From assembly GCA_004173185.1 (NCBI GenBank), contig SEFZ01000001.1, forward strand, positions 124,001-188,000: a stretch of 64,000 nucleotides of DNA, written 5' to 3'. Source of the stretch: Sphingomonadales bacterium. Lineage in GTDB: Bacteria > Pseudomonadota > Alphaproteobacteria > Sphingomonadales > Sphingomonadaceae. Made by a program: the position numbers and the translations under genes. Of the stretch, positions 25,853-33,874 are shown piece after piece (the first letter of the stretch is position 1; each line of letters starts with the position of its first letter). The notes under the pieces were generated by a model that saw nothing but the letters and a program-made list of their open reading frames with translations, made no database searches and was not told the origin of the DNA.

Positions 25853-27138
25853 GCAAGAGCCTCCGCGGCAGGACGAGTCTCGCGGCGCAGGACGCTGGCG
25901 AGCCACAGGAACAGACCGATAGCGATCAGGTAGAATGGCGTGATCGAGAAGAGCGACATTTGCAGCGCATTCGTCACGCCCTGACCGCTCAGATGGGTGC
26001 TGAGCCAGCCGACAAACGTCGGCCCAAGGCCCAGGCCGATGAAGTTCATCACCAGCAGCAGCAATGCACCTGCCAGCACGCGCTGGTTTGGTGGCACCTC
26101 GTCCTGCACCAACGCGACCGATGCAGAGAGATAGACATAGTTGAACAACATCACGACGGTGAGCAGCGCCAGCGCCAGCGGCCAGCCCGGTGCCCAGATG
26201 AAGGCCACGTAGAAGGGCATGGCGATCACCAGCGATACTGCCGGGGCCATCGCATAGCCGGTGCGCGAATGCTTGGTCAGCGCATCGAGCATGCGGCCCG
26301 AAATGATCATGCTGCCGCCCATGCCGATCAGCACCGCCAGCGCATACCAGACCGATACTTCGGAGAGCTTCATCCCTTTGCTTTCCATCAGGAACAGCAC
26401 CGCGAAATTGCCAAGACCATAAGTCACGAACTGCGTCGCGCCGCTGCCCAGCGAAGCGAGTAACAGCACAGGGTTTTTGAAGAACGCCTTGGTCGTTGCC
26501 CAGAATGGCGCCTTTTCATAGGCCACCGCAACCGCGCCCGGCTTGGTGTCGAGCCCGCCGCGCGGCGGATCGCGCAGGATGACGCGCACGAGGATCGCCG
26601 CGACGATGCCGATCGCGCCGATGGTGATGAACGCCTCGCGCCAGCCATAGGTAAGCGCGATCCAGCCGCCGAATGCGATGCCCAGAGCCGCGCCCGCAGG
26701 CGGTCCGAAATTATAGATGCCGAATGCGAGGCCGCGCTTGCCCGGGGGGAACGTGTCGGTGATGATCGCATAAGAAGGCGGCACGCCGCCTGCCTCGCCG
26801 AACCCGACCACCATTCGTGCCGCGACAAGCTGCGGGTAGGTCGCCGCCATGCCGCACGCGACGGTAGCGCCGCTCCAGATCGCGCAGGCGAGCGACAGGA
26901 TCGTCACGCGGTTGGATCGGTCCGCCAGCCAGCCGACAGGGATTGCGATGAAGCAATAGAACATCGCGAAATAGAGCCCGCCGATCAGCCCGAGTTGGGC
27001 GTCGGTGATCTCCAGCGAATCCTTGATCGGCTTGGCGAGGAAGCCGAGCAATTGGCGATCGAGGAAGTTGATCACATAAACGAAGGTAAGCGTGCCCAGC
27101 ACGACCCAGCGGTTGCTGCCGGTTTCCTGACGTTCCAC
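25849..27138 (-). CDS. MFS transporter
   Basis: A 429-residue 12-helix permease. It has the loop motif GWLADRSNRVTI after helix 2, VGFGEAGGVPPSYAI in helix 4-5 and a typical central loop near residue 195. It resembles the Spinster/hexuronate-type MFS group common in sphingomonads. The start is a GTG at 27138 preceded by GGGAGAG; no in-frame ATG fits. It is cotranscribed with the carboxylesterase and divergent from the TetR gene. Confidence 0.88.
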   Translation of the reverse strand: MERQETGSNRWVVLGTLTFVYVINFLDRQLLGFLAKPIKDSLEITDAQLGLIGGLYFAMFYCFIAIPVGWLADRSNRVTILSLACAIWSGATVACGMAATYPQLVAARMVVGFGEAGGVPPSYAIITDTFPPGKRGLAFGIYNFGPPAGAALGIAFGGWIALTYGWREAFITIGAIGIVAAILVRVILRDPPRGGLDTKPGAVAVAYEKAPFWATTKAFFKNPVLLLASLGSGATQFVTYGLGNFAVLFLMESKGMKLSEVSVWYALAVLIGMGGSMIISGRMLDALTKHSRTGYAMAPAVSLVIAMPFYVAFIWAPGWPLALALLTVVMLFNYVYLSASVALVQDEVPPNQRVLAGALLLLVMNFIGLGLGPTFVGWLSTHLSGQGVTNALQMSLFSITPFYLIAIGLFLWLASVLRRETRPAAEALA

Positions 27139-27200
27139 GCATCTCTCCCTTGGCGAATTTTCTGCCGTTGCCCAATATCATGCGGGCTAGCCACGGGCGC

Positions 27201-27227
27201 TGTCAACAGACACTATCACGCGTGTGA
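27201..27227. promoter_or_regulatory. Candidate TetR operator region
   Basis: TGTCAACAGACA (27201-27212) has 4-base inverted arms, and TCACGCGTGTGA (27216-27227) contains the perfect palindrome CACGCGTG. Both lie between the divergent MFS and TetR genes. Short and unproven. Confidence 0.3.
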
Positions 27228-27277
27228 ATGTTGTATCGCGGCTTGACGGCAGGCCGCCACACGGGAAGTACATTGTA

Positions 27278-27952
27278 GTGACCACGAACGCCCAACCCGT
27301 AAAACGCTCCAGAAAAGCCGAGCAGCGCGCTGAGACGATGGAGTTGATTCTCGATGCTGCCGAGGATCTTTTCTCCAAGCACGGCCTGCATGGGGTAACG
27401 CTCAAGGACGTGGCCAAGCAGGTCGGCGTGCATCACACGCTGCTGAACTATTATTTCACCGACAAGAAGGCGCTGTTCGACACCGTCTTCGCGCGCCGCG
27501 CCGAAGTGACCAGCGGACGCCGAATGCAGGCGCTCGACGATTATGAGGCTTCGGTAGGAGCGAATGTCACGGTCGAAGGTGCGCTCCACGCCTTTCTCGA
27601 TACCGATCTCGACACCTATATTAATGGTGGCGAGGGCTGGAAGAACTATGCCCGTTTAAGCGCTCAGGTCGCGAACACGCCTGAATGGGGCGCGGAGCTG
27701 ATGGACGAGCATTTCGATCCGGTCGTGCTGCGCCTGATTGGTCTGCTCAAGATCGCTTTGCCCGATTGTTCGGAGCAGGAAATTTTCTGGGGCTATCACT
27801 TCACCACCGGCGCGCTAGTGCTGACGCTCGCTCGCACCGGGCGAATCGACAAGCTCTCCGGCGGGCTTTGCCGCTCGGACGATTTCACCGCGGTGAAGGA
27901 GCATATGGCCAGGTTCATGGCCGCGGGCTTCCGGCAGATCTGCAGCAAATAG
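27278..27952 (+). CDS. TetR family transcriptional regulator
   Basis: A 224-residue regulator. The N-terminal helix-turn-helix is clear (LILDAAEDLFSKHGLHGVTL, then LKDVAKQVGVHHTLLNYYF); the rest is a helical ligand domain. I prefer the GTG at 27278, which has GGGAAG about ten bases upstream; the frame is open to a GTG at 27224 that lacks a ribosome-binding site. It probably represses the divergent MFS-carboxylesterase operon and perhaps the SDR gene downstream. Confidence 0.88.
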   Translation: MTTNAQPVKRSRKAEQRAETMELILDAAEDLFSKHGLHGVTLKDVAKQVGVHHTLLNYYFTDKKALFDTVFARRAEVTSGRRMQALDDYEASVGANVTVEGALHAFLDTDLDTYINGGEGWKNYARLSAQVANTPEWGAELMDEHFDPVVLRLIGLLKIALPDCSEQEIFWGYHFTTGALVLTLARTGRIDKLSGGLCRSDDFTAVKEHMARFMAAGFRQICSK

Positions 27953-28057
27953 GCTGGCCATTTGGCCACACTGTCCCGCCATTAGAAATTCGCTATCTTG
28001 ATAGTGAATTGAACCATCGCTAACCGGTCGCCTCGAGAATGTTCGAGGAGAATGTGG

Positions 28058-28951
28058 ATGTCGTTGGCTGGCCAGGTAGCGATCGTAACGGGTTCGGGCG
28101 GCGGTTTGGGCCGTGCCCATGCGCTGTATTTGTCGAGCAAGGGCGCGAAAATCGTCGTCAACGACCTGTCTCAGGACAATGCCGATTCGGTCGCGGCTGA
28201 GATTGTCGCGGCGGGCGGCGAAGCGCTGGCGATTGCGGCTTCCGTTACCGACGAAGCAGGCGTTGCTGCGATGGTCGAAAAGACGCTGGCCGAGTGGGGC
28301 CGCATCGATATCCTCGTGAACAATGCTGGCATCCTGCGCGACAAATCGTTCGCCAAGATGACCATGGATGATTTCCGCCTGATCCTCGAAGTGCACGTCA
28401 TGGGCGCAGCGATTTGCTCAAAGGCTGTCTGGGAAACCATGCGCGCACAGGGCTATGGCCGCATCGTGATGACTACCTCATCATCGGGCCTCTACGGTAA
28501 TTTCGGCCAGGCGAATTACGGCGCGGCCAAAATGGCTTTGGTCGGGCTGATGCAGACGCTCGCGATCGAAGGCGAGAAGTACAATATCCGCGTCAATTGC
28601 CTCGCGCCCACCGCCGCGACCCAGATGACCCAGGGCGTGCTCGCCGAAGACGGCCTGCGCGCGCTCGCTCCCGCTTTGGTCAGCCCCGGTCTGCTGGCGC
28701 TGACCGGCCCGGATGCCCCGTCGCGCGCGATCATGTGCGCTGGCGCCGGCAATTTTGCGACTGCCAACATCACGCTGACCGAAGGCTATTATGCGGGCAG
28801 CGCAGATGATGCCGGCGAGCAGGTTGTGGCGAACTGGAGCAGCGTCTCCGATCGGGCCGGCGAGATCGTTCCTGCTTATGGTTTCACCCAGGCCGAGCGC
28901 GAATTGGCACGCGCCGGGTTCGCCGAGCCGATTGCTGCGACGGCGCACTGA
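28058..28951 (+). CDS. SDR family NAD(P)-dependent dehydrogenase, MFE-2 type
   Basis: A 297-residue short-chain dehydrogenase. TGSGGGLGRAHA near residue 10 binds the cofactor, NNAG lies near 87, and the catalytic Ser, Tyr and Lys lie in TTSSSGLYGNFGQANYGAAK. The GLGRAHA motif, the VVND strand end and the extended C-terminus resemble the 3-hydroxyacyl-CoA dehydrogenase domain of peroxisomal multifunctional enzyme 2. The ATG at 28058 has GAGGAG seven bases upstream; the ATG at 28052 is too close to it. The true substrate is open. Confidence 0.85.
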   Translation: MSLAGQVAIVTGSGGGLGRAHALYLSSKGAKIVVNDLSQDNADSVAAEIVAAGGEALAIAASVTDEAGVAAMVEKTLAEWGRIDILVNNAGILRDKSFAKMTMDDFRLILEVHVMGAAICSKAVWETMRAQGYGRIVMTTSSSGLYGNFGQANYGAAKMALVGLMQTLAIEGEKYNIRVNCLAPTAATQMTQGVLAEDGLRALAPALVSPGLLALTGPDAPSRAIMCAGAGNFATANITLTEGYYAGSADDAGEQVVANWSSVSDRAGEIVPAYGFTQAERELARAGFAEPIAATAH

Positions 28952-29117
28952 TTTCGGGCATTTGGCGGCGCGCGAAACATTGCAGAAATAGGCCGGACGC
29001 ACCCGCACCGATTTCGCGCGCCGCCATACCCAGAATGAACGGTCTGTGTATAAAATACCTGCACTTTCCGTACTATAGCGGTTGCCATAACAGCCGATCC
29101 TACCTAGCAACGCCCGC

Positions 29118-29432
29118 GTGAAAGACGATATGATTGCTGTAGTCGACCGAGCGTCGCTGTTCCTCAAGGCCCTTTCCGGCCGCAGCCGATTGCTCCTGTT
29201 GTGCCACCTCCTCGATGGCGAAAAGTCGGTTGGCGAACTCGCCCGGCTGACTGGCTCGCGTGATACTGCCGTGTCGCAGCAGCTTGCTTTGCTGCGCCGC
29301 GAAGGCATGGTTGCTGCGCGCCGTTCGGGCCAAATGATCTTCTATTCACTGGCTAGCAAAGACGCCGAGCGGATGCTCGAGGCGATCCACGGATTGTTCT
29401 GCGCCCGCCCTCAGGACGAACTGGCAGCATAA
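29118..29432 (+). CDS. ArsR family regulator without metal-sensor cysteines
   Basis: A 104-residue winged-helix protein with LSGRSRLLLLCHLLDGEKSV, then SVGELARLTGSRDTAVSQQL and a LRREGMVAARRSGQ wing, the ArsR/SmtB layout. The ELCVCDL-type alpha-3 metal site is absent (ELARLTG instead), so it is unlikely to sense arsenic or zinc there. GTG 29118 is the likely start, ATG 29130 an alternative. Its 3' end overlaps the convergent pfkB by 22 bases. Confidence 0.85.
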   Translation: MKDDMIAVVDRASLFLKALSGRSRLLLLCHLLDGEKSVGELARLTGSRDTAVSQQLALLRREGMVAARRSGQMIFYSLASKDAERMLEAIHGLFCARPQDELAA

Positions 29433-30316
29433 AGCCGCTCGACATCCTCGCGCCGGGCTAGCTCGGTCGCGGGGGTCATCAGTGTCGCCGCACCGGCGGC
29501 TATCCCATAGCGCAGCGCGTCTTCCAGCGACTTGCCGCCTGACAGTGCAAGCGTGACTGCGCCCACCATCGAATCCCCCGCGCCGACCGCGCTCTTTGTC
29601 TCGACCCGTATAGCGGGCAGCCGTAATTCCAGGTTATCGGCCACGAGCAATGCGCCGCGCTCGGCGAGGGACAGGATGATCACCTCGGCAAAGCCGCGCT
29701 TGCGCAGGGTGCGTGCGGCCTCCAGTTCGTCGCCTTCGCTCGCGATGGATTTGCCGATCAGATCCTCGACTTCGCGCAGGCTCGGCTTGAGCAGGTACAC
29801 GCCCGCGCCTTCGCACGCTGCCAATGCGGGGCCGGAGGTATCCACCACCAGCTTCGTGTCAAACGCGCCCAGCCGCTTGATGATTGCCGGATCGCATCCT
29901 GGCGGCAGGCTGCCACTTACCACGATATGGCTGACATCGGGCAGCGCCAGCGCCTCAAGCAACGCGGCTATCTCGTCCTCGCGCAGTTCCGGCCCGGGTA
30001 GCACGAAGCGATATTGCAGCCCGGTCTCGCCCTCATCGACGGTGAAGCTTTCGCGAGTCGTCCCCGCGATCTTCACCGGGGCGATTGCCACCCCGGCCTC
30101 GCGCAGCAGCTGGGTATACGTCTCGCCCACGGGTCCACCCTGCGGAAATACCGCGGTGACTTCGCCGCCCAGCGCATGGATCACCCGCGCGACATTCACG
30201 CCACCGCCGCCCGGATCAAAGCTGGGCGTGGTGCAGCGCAATTTGTGGGTGTCGCGCACCTTGTCGGTGCTGGTGGTGACATCGAGCGCCGGGTTCAGCG
30301 TCAGCGTGACGATCAT
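29411..30316 (-). CDS. pfkB: PfkB-type 6-phosphofructokinase
   Basis: A 301-residue ribokinase-family sugar kinase. The N-terminal TLNPALD, KLRCTTPSFDPGGGGVNVAR and the C-terminal ATP/anion-hole motif GAGDSMVGA closely follow E. coli PfkB, which phosphorylates fructose 6-phosphate. Relatives include 1-phosphofructokinase and tagatose-6-phosphate kinase, so the sugar is not certain. The start ATG 30316 overlaps the TGA of the P-loop kinase gene; the long in-frame extension upstream is inside that gene. Presumably supplies glycolysis in a lineage that often lacks PfkA; that is inference. Confidence 0.88.
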   Translation of the reverse strand: MIVTLTLNPALDVTTSTDKVRDTHKLRCTTPSFDPGGGGVNVARVIHALGGEVTAVFPQGGPVGETYTQLLREAGVAIAPVKIAGTTRESFTVDEGETGLQYRFVLPGPELREDEIAALLEALALPDVSHIVVSGSLPPGCDPAIIKRLGAFDTKLVVDTSGPALAACEGAGVYLLKPSLREVEDLIGKSIASEGDELEAARTLRKRGFAEVIILSLAERGALLVADNLELRLPAIRVETKSAVGAGDSMVGAVTLALSGGKSLEDALRYGIAAGAATLMTPATELARREDVERLYAASSS

Positions 30317-31311
30317 CTTTTCGCGCGATCCAGTGCGCCGCGCGCCGCGGCGACGATCAGTTCGATCGGCCGATTGACGCGGATGCGGTGCCATTCGGCG
30401 AGCACGCCCACCGGACGGCGCGATTGCTCGCGCGCCACATCGACGTTTGCATCCGAAGCATCGCCGCTCCGCGCCGCCACGCGCGCCAGCCGATCGCGCT
30501 CGGGCGCGTCCAGCCATATGCCGGTGAAAGGCACGCGGCGGCGGTGCGCAATCGCCGCGACCACGTCGCGCTCGCTGCGGTTCATGAACACTGCGTCGAT
30601 GATCACGCTGTTGCCACAGGCAAGGTGATCGTCGGCCGATTCAAACAGCGCCTGATAGGTATGCTGGTCATTCAAGCGAGTATAATGCGCGGCGGGCAGC
30701 CGCGTTTCCGGCGATACCCCGGCAAGCCGCTTGCGAAACACGTCTGAGCGCAACACCCGCCCGCCGGGCGCACGGCCGATGCGGTTGGCGATCAGCCGCG
30801 CCAGCGTCGATTTGCCCGTGCCCGAAAGCCCGCCGATCGCCACCAAGCGGGGCGGGGAGGGCATCAGGATCGCGTCGGCCAGCCCGGCATCGCCTGCGCG
30901 CAGCGAGAGATAGAGCGGCAGCAGCGCCCAGCCGGTTGCGCCCTGCGGCGTCACGTCGAGATAGCGATTGGCGAGCAAGATCGCCTCGGTGGGGCGGCCC
31001 AGGCCGACCAAAGCCGCGAGCGGCCCGGCAAGGTCAAAGAGGATATCCTCGTCGCCGGTATCGAGCGCGCGGATGCGCTTGCTTTGTGCGCGCCGATCGA
31101 GCTGCGGGATGTGGCGGTGCAATTCCAGCCGCTGGGCGGGCGTGTGTGCGGTGGCCTCCAGCAGCGCGCGGAATGCCTCGAGCTTCGCGGGCGGCGCGGC
31201 GGCATGGTCCCGTCCGATCGCATCCGCCAGCGTCTGGATCGCACCCGCGTCGAGCCCGCCCTCACCGAGCAGGGCGGCAAGCGATGCCTCGCGCTGTGCG
31301 GCCGCCGCCAT
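30313..31311 (-). CDS. P-loop kinase with a truncated APH-like N-terminus
   Basis: A 332-residue protein. The C-terminal half is a predicted kinase of the COG0645 type, with a Walker A GGLSGTGKST at 160-169, then LRSDVFRKRLAG and VIIDAVF. Residues about 88-140 (ILFDLAGPLAALVGLG, LLANRYLD, LLPLYLSLRA) match the tail of the aminoglycoside-phosphotransferase-like domain that normally precedes this kinase in bifunctional proteins of about 500 residues. The catalytic HGDLH-type part of that domain is missing. It is coupled to pfkB. Substrate unknown. Confidence 0.75.
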   Translation of the reverse strand: MAAAAQREASLAALLGEGGLDAGAIQTLADAIGRDHAAAPPAKLEAFRALLEATAHTPAQRLELHRHIPQLDRRAQSKRIRALDTGDEDILFDLAGPLAALVGLGRPTEAILLANRYLDVTPQGATGWALLPLYLSLRAGDAGLADAILMPSPPRLVAIGGLSGTGKSTLARLIANRIGRAPGGRVLRSDVFRKRLAGVSPETRLPAAHYTRLNDQHTYQALFESADDHLACGNSVIIDAVFMNRSERDVVAAIAHRRRVPFTGIWLDAPERDRLARVAARSGDASDANVDVAREQSRRPVGVLAEWHRIRVNRPIELIVAAARGALDRAKR

Positions 31312-31383
31312 CCTAAGCCTCCCGCCGATTCACGGTATTACTAACAGCTCATAGATGAACGAACGGCGGCGGGAAGCGAGATT

Positions 31384-32523
31384 TTAGCTGCGGGCAGGTG
31401 CTGCGTTGAATGCGTCACGGATCGCGGTGTGCATCGCCTTGGCCTTGAAATCCGCGCCATAGGGCGTGGCACGCTGCAGCGTCTTGTCTGCGCGCGGGGT
31501 GAAACCATTCAGCCAGCTATATTTGTCGCACATCCCCCATGCGAGCACGTCGCGCAGCTGCGGGTAGCTGAACATGATGTCCATATAGGCGCCGGTATAA
31601 TTGGCGATGATCCCGTCGCGGAGTTTGGGGTCGGTCGGCAGCGCCTTGTCGTTCACGTCGAATTCGGTGACGACGAGCTTGTACCCCATCGCGACCACGG
31701 CATCGAGGAACTCGCGCCACGGCTTTTCCTGTTTGCTCACCTGCGCGCCGACGGTCTGACCCGCAATCAGCCCGATATGCGATTGTACGCCGAGCGCGTC
31801 ACACGGCACGCCGCGCTTCTTGAAGCCCTCGAGCAGCTTGAGCACGCCAGCGCGATGCTTCTCGTTGCCCGGCTCCCAGCTCATATAATCATTATATACC
31901 AGCTCGGCCTTGGGCGCATATTGCCGGGCGACGTGGAAGGCGTGATCGACCATCGCATCGGCGCTGCCATATGCCTTGGAGAGCGACGATTCGCGCTGCG
32001 CCCCGGTCTTTTCGTCCACTGTCTCATTGACCACGTCAAAACTCACGATCCGCTCGCCATATAGCTTGCAGACGGTTTTCACATGCTGGGTCAGGATGCG
32101 TTCGGCTTCCTTGGCGGGCGTCGCGCCGAAATCATATTCGTTGAGCCATTTCGGGAAGTATTGCGTCTTGTGCCACAGCAACGTGTGGCCGCGCATCGCC
32201 ATGCCCTTGGCTTCGGCGTAGGCGATCATGTCGGCAAAGTGATCGACGTTGAAAGTCTTGGCATCGGGTCGCAGCGCCTGCCATTTCATCTCGTTCTCGG
32301 CGACGAGGATGCCGCAATCGCGCTCAAGCAATCCCGCATAAGCCGGGTTGTTGAACGAGCCGCGGTCCGCGCCGGGCGGGCTCCAGGCGGTGCACGAGCC
32401 GAAGCGCATGCCCTTTGCCTTGGCCGCGGCGTTCAGCCCGCTGGTGTCCTGTGCCAAGGCGGGCATCGCCAGCCCCGCGCCCGCAATCGCTGCGGTTCCG
32501 CTCAGCATCTCGCGCCGGTTCAT
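31384..32523 (-). CDS. GH10 endo-1,4-beta-xylanase
   Basis: A 379-residue xylanase. The N-terminus MNRREMLSGTAAIAG...ALAQ looks like a Tat-type signal with twin arginines. GH10 markers: HTLLWHKTQ near 113, acid/base E167 in DVVNETVD and nucleophile E287 in VVTEFDVND. The protein is a single catalytic domain without a binding module. It should cut the xylan backbone to xylo-oligosaccharides, including uronic-acid-substituted ones that suit the GH67 enzyme. An ATG one codon earlier (32526) is equally possible. It lies 17 bases after manD in one transcript. Confidence 0.95.
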   Translation of the reverse strand: MNRREMLSGTAAIAGAGLAMPALAQDTSGLNAAAKAKGMRFGSCTAWSPPGADRGSFNNPAYAGLLERDCGILVAENEMKWQALRPDAKTFNVDHFADMIAYAEAKGMAMRGHTLLWHKTQYFPKWLNEYDFGATPAKEAERILTQHVKTVCKLYGERIVSFDVVNETVDEKTGAQRESSLSKAYGSADAMVDHAFHVARQYAPKAELVYNDYMSWEPGNEKHRAGVLKLLEGFKKRGVPCDALGVQSHIGLIAGQTVGAQVSKQEKPWREFLDAVVAMGYKLVVTEFDVNDKALPTDPKLRDGIIANYTGAYMDIMFSYPQLRDVLAWGMCDKYSWLNGFTPRADKTLQRATPYGADFKAKAMHTAIRDAFNAAPARS

Positions 32524-32540
32524 CATCGCATCTCTCCCAC

Positions 32541-33752
32541 TCACCAATTATGTATCGTGCCGTCCTCGAGGCGCGCGACGGGCAGGTAGGCGCGCTTATA
32601 TTCGTATTTGGCGGCCAGTTCCTCGTCCATCTCCACGCCCAGCCCCGGTGCATCACCCGGATGCATCATGCCTTTCTTGTAGGTATAGGCATGCGGGAAT
32701 ACCGCGTCGGTCAGTTCGGTGTGCGGCATCAGTTCCTGAATGCCGAAATTGGGCACCGACAGGCCGAAATGCAGCGCCGCCGCCATCGTCACCGGCGAAA
32801 GATCGGTCGCGCCGTGGCAGCCGGTGCGCACCTGATAAAGATCGGCCAGCGCAGCGATGCGCCGGACATGGGTGAGCCCGCCGGCATGAACGATCGTGGC
32901 GCGAACATAATCGATCAGTTGCTCTTCGATCAGCTGCTTCGCGTCCCAGATCGAATTGAAGATCTCGCCCACGGCCAGCGGCGTGGTGGTGTGCTGGCGG
33001 ATCAGGCGGAACGCGGCCTGGTTCTCCGCCGGGGTCGCGTCCTCCATCCAGAACAGGCGATAGGGCTCCAGCTCCTTGCCCAGCCGTCCGGCCTCGATCG
33101 GCGTCAGCCGATGATGCACGTCATGCAGCAGATGCACGTCCCAGCCGAGCACATCGCGTGCCTTGTCGAATAAGGGCGCAACCGAGTGCAGGTATTTCTC
33201 GGTCGACCACAGGCTCTCGGTCGGCAGCGCCGCATTGGCGGGTTCGTAGCGCTCGCCCGGCTTGGCCACGCCATAGGTCGCCGCCAGCCCCGGCACGCCC
33301 GATTGCAGGCGAACCGCCTTATAACCCATCTCGACATGCTCGATGGCTTTCTCGATCGTCTCTTCGATCGTCGCGCCATTGGCGTGGCCGTAAACCATGC
33401 AGCCCTCGCGGCTCGCGCCGCCGAGCAACTGATAGACGGGCAGGCCCGCGACCTTCCCCTTGATATCCCACAGCGCCATATCGACTGCGCCGATGGCAGA
33501 CATCGTCACCGGGCCGCGCCGCCAATATGCGCCCTTATAAAGATACTGCCAGATATCCTCGATCCGATGCGCATCGCGGCCGATTAGGCAGGGGATGACA
33601 TGGTCGTTCAGATAGGCTGCGACGGCCAGCTCGCGGCCGTTCAACGTCGCGTCGCCAAGCCCATAAACGCCATCGCGAGTTTCGATCCGCAGGGTCACGA
33701 AATTGCGGCCCGGGCAGGTGACGATTACGCGTGCGGAAACAATTTCGGACAT
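32541..33752 (-). CDS. manD: D-mannonate dehydratase, enolase superfamily
   Basis: A 403-residue enolase-superfamily dehydratase that turns D-mannonate into 2-keto-3-deoxygluconate. The whole sequence follows Novosphingobium ManD as I recall it, shifted by one residue: metal ligands D211, E237 and E263, H213, R148 and Y160. The ending [12 protein letters not shown] is family-typical. It serves catabolism of glucuronic acid released from xylan by the divergent GH67 enzyme, via fructuronate and mannonate; the isomerase and reductase genes are not in this window. A LacI-type palindrome lies 48 bases upstream of its start. Confidence 0.92.
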   Translation of the reverse strand: MSEIVSARVIVTCPGRNFVTLRIETRDGVYGLGDATLNGRELAVAAYLNDHVIPCLIGRDAHRIEDIWQYLYKGAYWRRGPVTMSAIGAVDMALWDIKGKVAGLPVYQLLGGASREGCMVYGHANGATIEETIEKAIEHVEMGYKAVRLQSGVPGLAATYGVAKPGERYEPANAALPTESLWSTEKYLHSVAPLFDKARDVLGWDVHLLHDVHHRLTPIEAGRLGKELEPYRLFWMEDATPAENQAAFRLIRQHTTTPLAVGEIFNSIWDAKQLIEEQLIDYVRATIVHAGGLTHVRRIAALADLYQVRTGCHGATDLSPVTMAAALHFGLSVPNFGIQELMPHTELTDAVFPHAYTYKKGMMHPGDAPGLGVEMDEELAAKYEYKRAYLPVARLEDGTIHNW

Positions 33753-33797
33753 CCCCGAGTGCTACCCCCTCCGTTCGGTCGCCTTGCCTGGCGCCGT

Positions 33798-33832
33798 GCT
33801 GGTAGCGCTACCAAAAGCAAGCTGCTACCAGC
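33798..33832. promoter_or_regulatory. LacI-type operator between manD and the GH67 gene
   Basis: TGGTAGCGCTACCA (33800-33813) is a perfect 14-base palindrome of the form seen at the other promoters of the locus. The flanking GCTGGTAGC (33798-33806) is repeated inverted as GCTACCAGC (33824-33832), giving a possible second half-site. It lies between divergent genes and could control both. Confidence 0.75.
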
Positions 33833-33874
33833 TTGTCAACGGCAGCGCACGACTGCCAATGGGAGCGGAGCGCT

